Positions 8,609 to 16,993 of a stretch of DNA of 64,000 nucleotides are shown here, piece after piece. Made by a program: the position numbers and the translations under genes. The notes below the pieces were generated by a model. It was not told where the DNA came from and searched no databases. It saw only the letters and a program-made list of their open reading frames with translations. Position 1 is the first letter of the stretch. Each line of letters begins with the position of its first letter. Source of the DNA: a bacterium (lineage in GTDB: Bacteria > Sysuimicrobiota > Sysuimicrobiia > Sysuimicrobiales > Thermofontiviventaceae); NCBI GenBank assembly GCA_030550015.1, contig JAUQQG010000053.1:25427-89426 (forward strand), read 5' to 3'.

Positions 8609-9355
8609 ATGTCTGGACACTCCAAGTGGCACAATATCCGGATCAAGAAGCAGAAGATGGACCAGATCAGGGGGAAGCTCTTCAGCAAGCTTTCCCGGGA
8701 GATCAGTGTAGCTGCCCGCGAGGGTGGCGGAGATCCCGAGATGAACCCCCGGCTCCGCACTGCAATCGAGCGGGCCAGGGAGGCTGGGATGCCTAACGAA
8801 AACATCCAGCGGGCGATTCAAAGGGGTGTTGGCGGTGGGGGAGCAGAGATGTACGAGCAGGTGATCTATGAAGGCTATGCCCCTGGCGGCGTTGCAGTGC
8901 TCATCGAGGCCCTCACCGACAACCGCAACAGGACCGCAGCGGAGGTTCGAAGCCTCTTCACAAAGAACGGAGGGAGTCTCGCAGAAGCGGGAGCAGTTGC
9001 TTGGCTCTTTGACAAGAAGGGGCTCATCACTGTGGAGCGTGAGGCGATTCCAGAGGATGAGTTGCTCTTGTTGATCCTGGAGGCTGGAGCGGAGGATATG
9101 CGGGTTGCCGATGATTCTTACGAGATCGTCACACCCCCGGAGGCATTTGAGACAGTGAAGGGTGTGTTGCAGGCCAAGGGGGTGCCCATGACCTCCGCCG
9201 AGCTAACCATGATCCCCAAATCGACAACCCATGTGGAAGGACCAGAAGCCGTCCGGGTCCTCAAGCTCCTGGAGGCTCTGGAGGACCACGACGACATCCA
9301 GCGGGTCTACTCCAACTTCGACATCCCGGAGGAGATCCTCCAGAAGGTAAGCTAA
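8609..9355 (+). CDS. YebC/PmpR family protein (TACO1-like)
   Basis: The 248-residue protein matches the family throughout: it opens SGHSKWHNIRIKKQKMD, continues NPRLRTAIERAREAGMPNEN and IQRAIQRGVGG, and contains GYAPGGVAVLIEALTDNRNR. Members are described as DNA-binding regulators or as translation factors that relieve ribosome stalling; sequence alone does not decide between these. In many bacteria yebC lies just before ruvC, and here ruvCAB follows after a 327-bp spacer. ATG 8609 is preceded by GAGGAGG. A strong inverted repeat follows the stop. Confidence 0.95.
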   Translation: MSGHSKWHNIRIKKQKMDQIRGKLFSKLSREISVAAREGGGDPEMNPRLRTAIERAREAGMPNENIQRAIQRGVGGGGAEMYEQVIYEGYAPGGVAVLIEALTDNRNRTAAEVRSLFTKNGGSLAEAGAVAWLFDKKGLITVEREAIPEDELLLLILEAGAEDMRVADDSYEIVTPPEAFETVKGVLQAKGVPMTSAELTMIPKSTTHVEGPEAVRVLKLLEALEDHDDIQRVYSNFDIPEEILQKVS

Positions 9356-9361
9356 GTAGCC

Positions 9362-9387
9362 CGGCAAAAGTCCAAAGCCTTTTGCCG
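9362..9387. terminator. Inverted repeat after the yebC-like gene, terminator-like
   Basis: CGGCAAAAG (9362-9370) is perfectly complementary to CTTTTGCCG (9379-9387) with an 8-base loop. There is no T-run after the stem, so Rho-independent termination is uncertain. The arm shares the GGCAAAAG core of the dispersed element found elsewhere in the window. Confidence 0.6.
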
Positions 9388-9646
9388 CGCTCCGTGTAGA
9401 AGGTACCCCTCACTGATGGTCTCCCCTATGTAAAGCATGTTGTGGCATCCTACACCCTTGGGGATTTGACTGATGGTGATCTGGCTTGTCCGTGGAGGAA
9501 GCTCAACTTGCGGCTTAGGAGTTTCAGGTTCTGTGATTCCCGTTGATCCGGCTCGCCCCTGTGGACCGGTTCTCCCCCTGGAGGAATGTCACGAATTGAA
9601 TCGAACACTTTATCGGTCCCAACCCCCACGGTTGATTGCTGAGACC

Positions 9647-9691
9647 GTGAAGACCGTGTAGACCGTGAAGACCGTGTAGACTATGAAGACC
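9647..9691 (+). repeat. 9-bp tandem repeat array 3, running into ruvC
   Basis: Five exact-length 9-bp units follow each other: GTGAAGACC, GTGTAGACC, GTGAAGACC, GTGTAGACT and ATGAAGACC. The ATG of the last unit is the ruvC start codon. The rest of the 9388-9646 spacer shows no gene, and I see no Shine-Dalgarno sequence in the array. Confidence 0.9.
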
Positions 9692-10189
9692 GTCCTTGGC
9701 ATAGACCCTGGTCTGCAGGCGACAGGCTACGCCCTGGTTTCTGGGGATAGGGAGGGGATCCGCCTGTTGCAGAAAGGAGTCATTCGACCACGCCCTGGAG
9801 CCCTGGAGGAGCGCTTGTGGGAACTTTATCACCAGGTCAAACGGGTCCTCTGGGAGGTTCCCCTTGATCTCGTGGCCATGGAGGACCTCTTCAGCCACCA
9901 CCATTATCCGAAGGCCGCGCTTCTCCTCGGACACGTGCGTGGCGTCATTTGCCTAGCAAGTGCAGAGCGTGGGGTACAGGTGGCTTCCCTCCCTCCTGCG
10001 GAGATCAAGAGGGCCCTTGTGGGAAACGGGAGGGCGAGCAAAGTCCAGGTCCAGCGGGCGGTGCAGAGGTTCATGGTATTGCCAGAACCCCCACCTACCC
10101 ACGTGGCGGATGCCCTGGCTGTCGCGTTGACAGCCCTCTCTCGCCAAGGGGTACGCCTTGTTCCCTGTTGGGAGGAGGTGCGAGTGTGA
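9683..10189 (+). CDS. ruvC: RuvC, Holliday junction resolvase
   Basis: RuvC cuts Holliday junctions symmetrically in the RuvABC complex. The 168-residue protein has the RNase H-like start TVLGIDPGLQATGY (catalytic D8), the acidic AMEDLF segment and HVADALAVAL near the end. The ATG start lies inside the 9-bp repeat array and has no visible Shine-Dalgarno sequence. Earlier in-frame GTG codons are blocked by TAG stops within the repeats, so the start is well constrained. The stop overlaps the GTG start of ruvA. Confidence 0.95.
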   Translation: MKTVLGIDPGLQATGYALVSGDREGIRLLQKGVIRPRPGALEERLWELYHQVKRVLWEVPLDLVAMEDLFSHHHYPKAALLLGHVRGVICLASAERGVQVASLPPAEIKRALVGNGRASKVQVQRAVQRFMVLPEPPPTHVADALAVALTALSRQGVRLVPCWEEVRV

Positions 10190-10830
10190 TCGCCTACCTA
10201 CGGGGACGGCTCGTGCGCAGGACCGAGGAGACCGTGGTAGTGGAGGCCGGCGGCGTAGGGTACGAAGTGCACCTCCCGGCAGTTGTGGCCCAACACCTAA
10301 AGCCCACCCCCTCTCCCGAAGGGGAGGTAATCGAGCTGTTCATCTCCTACCATGTGACCCCCAACCAGCCACGACCTTTGCTCGTCGGGTTCCTGCGGGA
10401 AGCTGAGCAGGAATTCTTCGAGCGGTTCATCACCGTCGATGGCCTCGGACCGCTCAAGGCCCTACGGGCAATCGTGCGCCCCATCCACGAGATCGCTGAC
10501 GCAGTTGAGCGGAAGGATGTGGACTTCCTGCGCCATTTGCCTGGGATCGGAGGGAGGACTGCGGAGAAGATCGTGGCCAGTCTGCATGGGAAGATGGCGA
10601 AATTCGCCTTGCTCCAAGAGGAGACCCTGGTTCCGCCCACGCCGGCGGACATCCGGGAGGAGGCCATCGAGATCCTGACCAAGCAACTCGGGCACCGCAC
10701 CCAGGAGGCACGAAAGATGGTCGAGGAGGCCATGGCTCGCAACCCGCGCATCGAGACCACGGAAGAACTCCTCCAGGAGATCTACAAAGTCAAGAGGAGG
10801 GGCGAGGCGCATGCAAAGGGAGCGTCCTAG
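10186..10830 (+). CDS. ruvA: RuvA, Holliday junction-binding subunit
   Basis: RuvA tetramers bind the four-way junction and load RuvB. The 214-residue protein starts [20 protein letters not shown] with GVGYEVHLP, the usual OB-fold domain. Helix-hairpin-helix elements follow ([15 protein letters not shown] and [15 protein letters not shown]), and a C-terminal helical domain contacts RuvB. I chose GTG 10186, which overlaps the ruvC stop as GTGTGA. The gene overlaps ruvB by 20 bp, so ruvCAB looks translationally coupled. Confidence 0.94.
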   Translation: MIAYLRGRLVRRTEETVVVEAGGVGYEVHLPAVVAQHLKPTPSPEGEVIELFISYHVTPNQPRPLLVGFLREAEQEFFERFITVDGLGPLKALRAIVRPIHEIADAVERKDVDFLRHLPGIGGRTAEKIVASLHGKMAKFALLQEETLVPPTPADIREEAIEILTKQLGHRTQEARKMVEEAMARNPRIETTEELLQEIYKVKRRGEAHAKGAS

Positions 10831-11860
10831 TCTTGCACGCCAATCCATGCCCGCAGGGGGTGAGGAGGAGCGATTTATCAGGAGTCTCAGGCCGCGAACC
10901 CTGGACGAATGCATTGGGCAGAGGAAGGTCATTGAGGGGCTGCGCATCTCGATCCAGGCGGCGAAGCAGCGCGGCGAACCCCTCGACCATGTCCTCCTCC
11001 ACGGGCCGCCAGGTCTTGGAAAGACCACGCTTGCCAATGTGATCTCCGCGGAGATGGGAACCAATATCGTGACCACCTCCGGGCCTGCCCTGGAGCGTGG
11101 CGGTGACTTGATGGGGATCTTGACCAACCTGGAAGAAGGAGACATCCTGTTCATCGACGAGATCCATCGCCTGCCGCGTGCAGTAGAAGAGCTCCTGTAC
11201 CCGGCAATGGAAGACTTCTGCGTCAACTTTGTACTGGACAAGGGGGTCCACGCTCGAACCCTGCGGTACTCCCTCAAACCTTTCACGCTTGTGGGTGCGA
11301 CCACCAGGGCAGGATTGCTCTCCTCTCCGCTGCGGGAGCGCTTTGGTATCACCCATCACCTCGACTTCTTCTCCCCCGAAGAGTTGATGTTGATCGTCAA
11401 ACGATCGGCGGCAATCCTCGAGGTACCCATCGAGGAGGGAGGAGCGTGGGAGATTGCCCGCAGATCCCGAGGGACCCCGCGGATTGCCAACCGCCTGTTG
11501 CGGAGGGTGCGGGACTACGCGCAGGTGAAAGGGAACGGCGTGATCACGGAGCCGATCGCCCGGGAAGCGCTGGACTTCGAAGGAGTGGACCATCTCGGCC
11601 TCGACAGCCTGGACAGGGAGCTCCTGCGCACCATCATCGAAGTCTACGGAGGCGGACCCGTGGGGATCGAAGCCCTCGCAGCCACCCTCAACGAGGAGGT
11701 GGACACCCTCGTGGAGGTCGTGGAACCCTACCTGTTGAAGATCGCCCTCCTCACCAGAACCCCTGCAGGACGCCGTGCAACGACCCTCGCCTACGAACAC
11801 CTCGGCATGAGCCTTCCCTCGAAGCAAGGAGACGGAAAAGCGCAGGGGCAGTTATGGTGA
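10811..11860 (+). CDS. ruvB: RuvB, branch-migration AAA+ motor
   Basis: RuvB is the hexameric helicase that drives branch migration. The 349-residue protein shows Walker [14 protein letters not shown], Walker [11 protein letters not shown], sensor 1 LVGATTRAG, the [12 protein letters not shown] segment and the [18 protein letters not shown] winged-helix lead-in. The length is normal. The start inside the end of ruvA gives [14 protein letters not shown] before the conserved [14 protein letters not shown]. Confidence 0.96.
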   Translation: MQRERPSLARQSMPAGGEEERFIRSLRPRTLDECIGQRKVIEGLRISIQAAKQRGEPLDHVLLHGPPGLGKTTLANVISAEMGTNIVTTSGPALERGGDLMGILTNLEEGDILFIDEIHRLPRAVEELLYPAMEDFCVNFVLDKGVHARTLRYSLKPFTLVGATTRAGLLSSPLRERFGITHHLDFFSPEELMLIVKRSAAILEVPIEEGGAWEIARRSRGTPRIANRLLRRVRDYAQVKGNGVITEPIAREALDFEGVDHLGLDSLDRELLRTIIEVYGGGPVGIEALAATLNEEVDTLVEVVEPYLLKIALLTRTPAGRRATTLAYEHLGMSLPSKQGDGKAQGQLW

Positions 11861-11896
11861 GTCTTCCTTCTCTCTTCGCGCGCAGCCGGTTCCCGG

Positions 11897-11902
11897 TATA
11901 AT
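11897..11902 (+). promoter_or_regulatory. Consensus -10 box upstream of the DUF2905 gene
   Basis: A perfect TATAAT lies 20 bp before the GTG start. No recognisable -35 is present at 17 bp, so activity would need another element or an activator. Confidence 0.4.
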
Positions 11903-11921
11903 ACATGAGGGGTGAGATGAG

Positions 11922-12149
11922 GTGACAGAACTTGCTCCTTTTGGCAGGATGTTGATCTTTTTTGGCGTCCTCCTTGTGGTGATGGGACTGGCTGTAACCT
12001 TTGCAGGACGGTTGCACCTCCCCAGGTTGCCAGGGGACATCTACATCCAACGGGGGAACTTCGTATTCTACTTCCCCTTGGCGACTGGACTCCTCCTGAG
12101 CGTGCTTCTCACGCTCCTTCTCAATCTCTTCTTCTTTGCCCGCAGGTAA
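11922..12149 (+). CDS. DUF2905 family small membrane protein
   Basis: The 75-residue protein has two membrane helices flanking HLPRLPGDIYIQRGNF, the hallmark of the DUF2905 family. Its function is unknown. Homologues commonly sit near ruvB and queA in Gram-positive-type genomes, as here. It starts at GTG 11922 in a GATGAGGTGACAG context. Confidence 0.88.
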   Translation: MTELAPFGRMLIFFGVLLVVMGLAVTFAGRLHLPRLPGDIYIQRGNFVFYFPLATGLLLSVLLTLLLNLFFFARR

Positions 12150-12190
12150 AGCCGATGGGTTCCCAGGGGGAAATGGGGGAAACGCGCGCA

Positions 12191-13384
12191 ATGTGGAAGG
12201 CCTGGATAGTCCAGGCCGCCTTGATCATCCTCTTCAGCGCGATCCCTCTCCCCTCCCCTAGTTCGGCGCAGGAGAACGCAGGCTCTCCCTTTCTCATGGT
12301 GCGCGTGGGCCTCGCCGTCAACCAGCCCGTCGTGGAGGTAGGCGCAGCGGGACCTGTGGATGTAGAGGACGTGACCTCAGGGGAGCGAAGGCACCTGGGA
12401 GGTGGGCGTTGGGTGATCTTCCCGATTGCCAAGGGGCTGGAAATCTCTGGGATCGGGCCGCTTGGGCCTGTCGTGCGGTTCCTTCCCTCCCCTGGCACGA
12501 GGATGACCTTCAAGTCCCGCGCCTATCGGGGGAACTTCCTCGTCCGCAGGGATCCCGCGGGGCTCCGGTTGACCCTGATCAACGAGGTGGACCTGGAGGA
12601 ATACTTGTATGGCGTCCTCAAGATGGAAATCTCCCCCACTTGGCCCATGGAAGCCCTCAAGGCCCAGGCAGTGGCGGCTAGGACCCTCGCCGTTTACCTG
12701 ATCCAGCAGGGCCGGTACAGGGAGGAAGGGTACGATGTGCGTGACACTGTGGAGAGCCAGGTGTACGCCGGGATCAATGCTGAGGATCCGCTGACGACAC
12801 AAGCGGTAGACGCGACGCGGGGCCTCATTCTTTCCTCCCAGGGGCGGCCCATCAACGCCGTCTATCACGCAGACTCCGGTGGGCACACGGAGGACAGCGA
12901 GTACGTCTGGGGGAGGTTCTATCCTTACCTGCGCGGGATTCCCGATCCCTACAGCGGGGACTCCCCCTATAGCCAGTGGTCACTCCGCATGAGCCTCCAG
13001 GAGATCGAAGAACGCCTGCGCCGCCAGGGGTTCAGCTTCGAGGGGATCGAGCGGATTGAGCCAGTGCAACGGAGTCCCTCGGGCCGGGTCACGAGGGTCC
13101 GCATCACGGCCGCTCGTGGAAATGGGGAGATCTCTGGGGAGCAGTTGCGGAGGGCCCTTGGGTATGATCTCCTGCGGAGCACGAAGTTCACCATCCTTCC
13201 CCTTCCCGGGGAGGTAGGTCCTGCGGTGGAATTCAGAGGGAGTGGATGGGGGCATGGTGTGGGTCTTCCTCAGTGGAGCGCGAGGAACATGGCCATTTCT
13301 GGTCGCACATTCGAAGAGATCCTCACCTACTACTACCAGGGAATTTCCGTATTGCCCATCCGCGCACTCACCATCTCGAACTAG
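12191..13384 (+). CDS. SpoIID/LytB domain protein
   Basis: SpoIID is a lytic transglycosylase of spore engulfment, but LytB-like relatives act in wall remodelling in non-sporulating bacteria. The 397-residue protein starts with a signal peptide (MWKAWIVQAALIILFSAIPL, cleavage probably near SSAQE). It contains DLEEYLYGVLKMEISPTWP, ALKAQAVAARTLAVYL, YHADSGGHTEDSE and GSGWGHGVGLPQWSA, all diagnostic. An earlier ATG at 12155 would put 12 extra residues before the signal peptide. No other sporulation gene is visible, so this does not show that the organism forms spores. Confidence 0.9.
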   Translation: MWKAWIVQAALIILFSAIPLPSPSSAQENAGSPFLMVRVGLAVNQPVVEVGAAGPVDVEDVTSGERRHLGGGRWVIFPIAKGLEISGIGPLGPVVRFLPSPGTRMTFKSRAYRGNFLVRRDPAGLRLTLINEVDLEEYLYGVLKMEISPTWPMEALKAQAVAARTLAVYLIQQGRYREEGYDVRDTVESQVYAGINAEDPLTTQAVDATRGLILSSQGRPINAVYHADSGGHTEDSEYVWGRFYPYLRGIPDPYSGDSPYSQWSLRMSLQEIEERLRRQGFSFEGIERIEPVQRSPSGRVTRVRITAARGNGEISGEQLRRALGYDLLRSTKFTILPLPGEVGPAVEFRGSGWGHGVGLPQWSARNMAISGRTFEEILTYYYQGISVLPIRALTISN

Positions 13385-13414
13385 ATGATTCGCGCTAGAT
13401 GATTCGCGGACAGC

Positions 13415-13435
13415 ACATGCTATACTAGAGCATGT
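13415..13435 (+). promoter_or_regulatory. Extended -10 promoter inside an inverted repeat (putative operator)
   Basis: ACATGCT (13415-13421) and AGCATGT (13429-13435) form a perfect 7-bp inverted repeat around a TGCTATACT extended -10. A repressor bound here would cover the promoter of the ferritin-like gene. Just upstream a 14-bp sequence, CTAGATGATTCGCG, is duplicated in tandem (13381-13408). Confidence 0.55.
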
Positions 13436-13498
13436 GGAGCTTCTCTGCACCCGCTCCGCGTGTAACCTCATCAAACCACTTCAAAGGAGGGATGGACA

Positions 13499-13981
13499 AT
13501 GGGAACGAAGGGGCGCTCCATTCTGGAAGTTGACGTGAACACGGTGATTAACGAGCTCAAGAAAGCCTACCTGGATGAGCTCATGGCCTTCTACTCCTAC
13601 TGGATCACCGCCATCGTTGCGGAAGGGTTCCATGGTGAAGAGCTCACTGAGCACTTCAAGCAGGAAGCCATGGAGGAGCTAGGACACGCGGAGAAGCTGG
13701 CCAACCGCATCCTGGAGCTCGGTGGCGACCCGGTCGTTCATCCTAAGGACTGGGAGGCTGGGGCAAACGCTCCATTCACCAGCCCGCGCGCGGACCGGAC
13801 GGACGCCGAGGGGATGGTCGAGGACCAGATCAAGGCAGAGGCAGGAGCCATCGAGGCCTACAATCGCCTCGCCAAGCTGACTTTTGGCAAAGATCCTGTC
13901 ACCTACCACTTGGCTACGGAACTCCTCGCCGATGAGGTGCGTCACGAGGAGTTCCTGGAAAACCTCCTCGGGAAGAAGTAG
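13499..13981 (+). CDS. Ferritin-like diiron protein (bacterioferritin/DPSL type)
   Basis: The 160-residue protein is a four-helix bundle with metal-binding motifs: AYLDELMAFYSYW, QEAMEELGHAEKLANRI, IKAEAGAIEAYNRLAK and LADEVRHEEFLENLL. Two Glu/His pairs (EELGHAE, DEVRHEE) form a likely diiron site. Such proteins store iron or detoxify peroxide in the cytoplasm. A strong AAAGGAGG ribosome site precedes the ATG. The gene has its own promoter overlapped by an inverted repeat, in line with metal- or stress-controlled expression. The exact subfamily cannot be settled by eye. Confidence 0.85.
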   Translation: MGTKGRSILEVDVNTVINELKKAYLDELMAFYSYWITAIVAEGFHGEELTEHFKQEAMEELGHAEKLANRILELGGDPVVHPKDWEAGANAPFTSPRADRTDAEGMVEDQIKAEAGAIEAYNRLAKLTFGKDPVTYHLATELLADEVRHEEFLENLLGKK

Positions 13982-14044
13982 CGCGAGCAGCTTCGCTTGG
14001 CGAGATCTCGCTGCCACTGAAGTGGGGGTGGTCCTTGGAAAGGA

Positions 14045-15076
14045 ATGGTTTCCCTGTCAGAGTTTGACTATTCTCTTCCAGAAGAGCTCATCGCCCAGCA
14101 GCCTATAGAGCCTCGGGATACTTCCAGGCTGCTGGTCGTCCACCGGCACACGGGCTCTTTAGAGCACCGGATCTTTTCCCAGGTGGTGGAGTACCTTCGC
14201 CCGGGAGATGTCCTGGTGATCAACGACACCCGTGTGATCCCCGCTCGCTTACGGGGGGAGAAGGAGGGGACCGGTGGGCGGGTGGAAGTGCTGATCTTCC
14301 AGGCCCTCGAAGCCTCCTCGGAAGGGGAAGTGTGGAAGGCCCTGGTGCGCGGCAAGAGGGTACGTGAGGGTACCCGGGTCCGCCTCCGGGGAGGAATCAC
14401 TGCCATATTACGGGAACGGGACGGGGAGGGGTGGGTGGTGGAGTTCCAGGCTCCCCGTCCCCTTCTTTCCCTTCTTCACGAGATTGGGGAGGTACCGGTC
14501 CCTCCTTACATCCACGTCCCCATCAGGGATCCCGAGGAGTACCAGACGGTGTATGCTAGGCGAAACGGTTCAGTGGCCGCCCCCACAGCAGGACGCCACT
14601 TTACCCCGAGCCTTCTCTCACGGATCGAGGCGAGTGGGGTCAAGATCGTCCCGGTGACGCTCCACATCGGGCCTGGGACGTTCCTCCCAGTGCGCGTAGA
14701 GGAAGTAACCCGCCACCGCATGATGCCGGAAGCCTATGAAGTGAGCGAGGAGGCTGCGGAAAAGATCAATGAGGCCCGCTGCGCTGGAGGGAAGGTCATT
14801 GCCATAGGAACCTCCACCGTGAGGACGCTGGAATCCGTGGCCGATGAAGCGGGGAGGGTCCGCCCCGGGAAAGGATGGACAGATCTCTTCATCCTTCCAG
14901 GCTATCGCTTCAAGGTCGTGGATGCTCTTGTGACCAACTTCCACCTGCCCAAGTCTACGCTCCTCATGCTGGTCTGTGCATTCGCAGGAAGGGCCCTGAT
15001 CTTCTCTGCGTACCAAGAGGCCATCCTGAACCGCTACCGCTTTGGGAGCTTCGGCGATGCGATGCTGATCCTTTAA
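14045..15076 (+). CDS. queA: QueA, S-adenosylmethionine:tRNA ribosyltransferase-isomerase
   Basis: QueA transfers the ribosyl part of SAM to preQ1 in tRNA to form epoxyqueuosine. The 343-residue protein opens SEFDYSLPEELIAQQPIEPRDTSRLL and has VLVINDTRVIPARLRG, APTAGRHFT, VTLHIGPGTFLPVR, MMPEAYEVS and VTNFHLPKSTLLMLVCAFAG. It lies upstream of tgt, which acts earlier in the same pathway, separated by a short gene on the opposite strand. Confidence 0.96.
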   Translation: MVSLSEFDYSLPEELIAQQPIEPRDTSRLLVVHRHTGSLEHRIFSQVVEYLRPGDVLVINDTRVIPARLRGEKEGTGGRVEVLIFQALEASSEGEVWKALVRGKRVREGTRVRLRGGITAILRERDGEGWVVEFQAPRPLLSLLHEIGEVPVPPYIHVPIRDPEEYQTVYARRNGSVAAPTAGRHFTPSLLSRIEASGVKIVPVTLHIGPGTFLPVRVEEVTRHRMMPEAYEVSEEAAEKINEARCAGGKVIAIGTSTVRTLESVADEAGRVRPGKGWTDLFILPGYRFKVVDALVTNFHLPKSTLLMLVCAFAGRALIFSAYQEAILNRYRFGSFGDAMLIL

Positions 15077-15145
15077 ATAGCCCAGCGGATCCGTTTACCT
15101 AGATTTGGCCGGGAACCCCAATGAGGAGGTGGAGTAGAGGGAGGA

Positions 15146-15162
15146 GCATGGCGGCGCCATGC
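15146..15162. terminator. Hairpin between queA and the convergent minus-strand gene
   Basis: GCATGGC and GCCATGC form a perfect 7-bp stem with a 3-base loop. It lies between the 3' ends of queA (plus) and the hypothetical gene (minus), a natural place for a bidirectional terminator, but there is no T-run. Confidence 0.45.
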
Positions 15163-15176
15163 CCTAGGGGAGGGAA

Positions 15177-15587
15177 TTAACCGAGACGCGTCCAGCCCCT
15201 CTTCTCTGGAGCCCACTGATCCAGCGGGCGGCCCATGAAATCCTGTCCTTCCACCTGATACCCCGCAGCCTCTAACCTCCTCTTGGCCTCGGCGAAGTAG
15301 CGATAGTCGATCTGCCAGGCTCCAGCCCGGAGGGGGTTCTGGTAGAGGCCGAGGCCCCCAAGGAGCTTCTTGATTGTAGCCTCCTCGCTCTCTGCGAACC
15401 GGAGCTCGACCCCCTGGTTAATGGTGCCAAAGGCGGTCACTTTCGGATTCTGCGGGGCAGATGCAGGTGCGCCTCCGGGGTTTATCGAGGAAACCGGAAC
15501 GGGAATCCCCGCCTGTGGCGCTCCTTCTCCCCGTACTGCCCTCGCGGGTGGCGTTCGCGGTTGCTCCTCCTTGCGCTCCTCGTCCAT
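15177..15587 (-). CDS. Hypothetical protein, Pro/Ala-rich N-terminus
   Basis: I do not recognise this 136-residue protein. The start at 15587 is supported by GAGGAGG eight bases upstream on the minus strand; a longer frame reaches 15701. The first 60 or so residues are charged then Pro/Ala/Gly-rich and look disordered. The rest (IKKLLGGLGLYQNPLRAGAW, YRYFAEAKRRLEAAGYQVEG) looks like a compact alpha/beta domain ending in DQWAPEKRGW. There is no signal peptide or membrane helix. It sits antisense between queA and tgt, so its transcription is independent of theirs. It could be a lineage-specific protein. Confidence 0.6.
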   Translation of the reverse strand: MDEERKEEQPRTPPARAVRGEGAPQAGIPVPVSSINPGGAPASAPQNPKVTAFGTINQGVELRFAESEEATIKKLLGGLGLYQNPLRAGAWQIDYRYFAEAKRRLEAAGYQVEGQDFMGRPLDQWAPEKRGWTRLG

Positions 15588-15732
15588 CCGCTTTCCCTCC
15601 TCATTCCTTCTTTCCCACCAGACACCCATGTGCCATTCTACACACTTCACCGAGGGCGATGCAACATTCTCTTCTGGGAGGGGGCTCCGGGGAGAGTCCA
15701 AGGGCTTTTGCCGGACACCACGACCATAGAAG

Positions 15733-15761
15733 ATGACCCTATATGGTCTCTGTGCTATACT
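15733..15761 (+). promoter_or_regulatory. Sigma-70 type promoter for tgt
   Basis: ATGACC (15733-15738) and TATACT (15756-15761) are 17 bp apart, and the -10 is extended by an upstream TG. The -10 ends 17 bp before the tgt ATG, which implies a very short leader. Confidence 0.6.
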
Positions 15762-15778
15762 CCTTCGTGGACTTCACC

Positions 15779-16894
15779 ATGGCCATTCGCTTCGAATTGC
15801 TGAAGAGTTCCTCGCAGACTGGGGCAAGGCTGGGCCGCCTCATCACTTCTCATGGGACCATCGAGACCCCTGCCTTTATGCCTGTAGGGACCCAGGGGGC
15901 GGTGCGAGGGATGTTGCCCAGGGAGCTCCGGGAGATGGGGGTCCAGATCATCCTTGGGAATACTCTCCACCTCTACCTCCGACCCGGGGTTGACCTCATC
16001 GAGCGCGCTGGCGGCTTGCACCGCTTCATGCGCTGGGAGGGGGCGATCCTGACCGATAGTGGGGGGTTCCAGGTGTTCAGCTTAGCCCACCTACGGCGCC
16101 TGAGCGATGAGGGCGTTCTCTTCCGGTCTCCCATCGATGGGAGCGAGCACTTCTTGACTCCCGAGCGGGTGGTGGAGATCCAGGAAGCTCTGGGATCAGA
16201 TATCGCCATGCCCTTGGATGTCTGCTTGGGATACCCTGCGGATGAGACCCAGGCAAAAGAAGAGCTACGGCGGACCCTGATCTGGGTAGAGCGGTCCCAG
16301 CGTCATCACCGAGGGGGGAATCAGGCCCTCTTTGCCATCGTCCAGGGCGGGTTCTCCCCCTCTCTCCGACGGGAAGCTGCGAAAGCCGTGGCATCGATGG
16401 ACTTTCCCGGATATGGCATCGGCGGGTTGAGCGTGGGGGAGCCGCACGCCCTGACCTATGCACTGGTCGAGGCCGTAACGGAGGTCCTTCCCCCGCACCG
16501 CCCTCGCTACCTTATGGGCGTTGGCTCCCCACCAGGGATCGTCGAGGCCGTCGCACGGGGCGTAGACCTCTTCGATTGCGTCCTCCCTACGCGGGTCGCA
16601 CGGACAGGGGTGGCCTTCACCCGCCGCGGTCGCATCAATCTGCGCAACGCCATGTACCGGGAGGATTTCTCCCCTCTCGATCCCTCTTGCACCTGCGAAG
16701 TTTGCCAGACATACCCCCGGGCATACATCCGTCACCTCTTCAAGGTCGAGGACATGCTGGGACCTCGGTTGACCACGTTCCACAACCTGTACTTCCTCTC
16801 CCAGTTGATGGAGGAGATCCGGCGGGTGATTGCCGAGGAGAGGTTTCAGGAGTGGAGGGAGGAGTTCCTACGGTCCTACACCACGCCTTGGTGA
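15779..16894 (+). CDS. tgt: Tgt, queuine/preQ1 tRNA-guanine transglycosylase
   Basis: Tgt swaps guanine 34 of certain tRNAs for preQ1. The 371-residue protein has TPAFMPVGTQGAVRG, ILGNTLHLYLRPG, ILTDSGGFQVFSL with the nucleophile region, the GIGGLSVGEP loop, DCVLPTRVAR and the zinc site CTCEVCQTYPRAYIRHL. I start it at ATG 15779 (MAIRFELL) because the 12 residues upstream are not family-like and fall in the promoter. Queuosine genes queA and tgt are thus close but separately transcribed. Confidence 0.95.
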   Translation: MAIRFELLKSSSQTGARLGRLITSHGTIETPAFMPVGTQGAVRGMLPRELREMGVQIILGNTLHLYLRPGVDLIERAGGLHRFMRWEGAILTDSGGFQVFSLAHLRRLSDEGVLFRSPIDGSEHFLTPERVVEIQEALGSDIAMPLDVCLGYPADETQAKEELRRTLIWVERSQRHHRGGNQALFAIVQGGFSPSLRREAAKAVASMDFPGYGIGGLSVGEPHALTYALVEAVTEVLPPHRPRYLMGVGSPPGIVEAVARGVDLFDCVLPTRVARTGVAFTRRGRINLRNAMYREDFSPLDPSCTCEVCQTYPRAYIRHLFKVEDMLGPRLTTFHNLYFLSQLMEEIRRVIAEERFQEWREEFLRSYTTPW

Positions 16895-16899
16895 TCCGC

Positions 16900-16981
16900 G
16901 GTCTACACCGTCTTCACAGTCTACAGGGTCTTCACGGTCGTTATGATGTTGACCATGCAGACGGTGAAGACCGTGCAGACA
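16900..16981. repeat. 9-bp tandem repeat arrays 4a and 4b in opposite orientation
   Basis: Units GGTCTACAC, CGTCTTCAC, AGTCTACAG and GGTCTTCAC occupy 16900-16935. After a 19-bp gap, ATGCAGACG, GTGAAGACC and GTGCAGACA occupy 16955-16981. The second block is the reverse complement of the first type, so GGTCTTCAC and GTGAAGACC could form a hairpin. This fills most of the tgt-yajC spacer. Confidence 0.85.
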
Positions 16982-16993
16982 GGGGTAGGCCCA

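Noticed and set aside
10790..11827. Minus-strand frame of 345 codons opposite ruvB
   Set aside because: The ruvB product is unmistakable on the plus strand; the minus frame has no recognisable feature.
12191..13384. SpoIID-like gene as evidence for endospore formation
   Set aside because: LytB-type relatives are common in non-sporulating bacteria, and no other sporulation gene is in the window.
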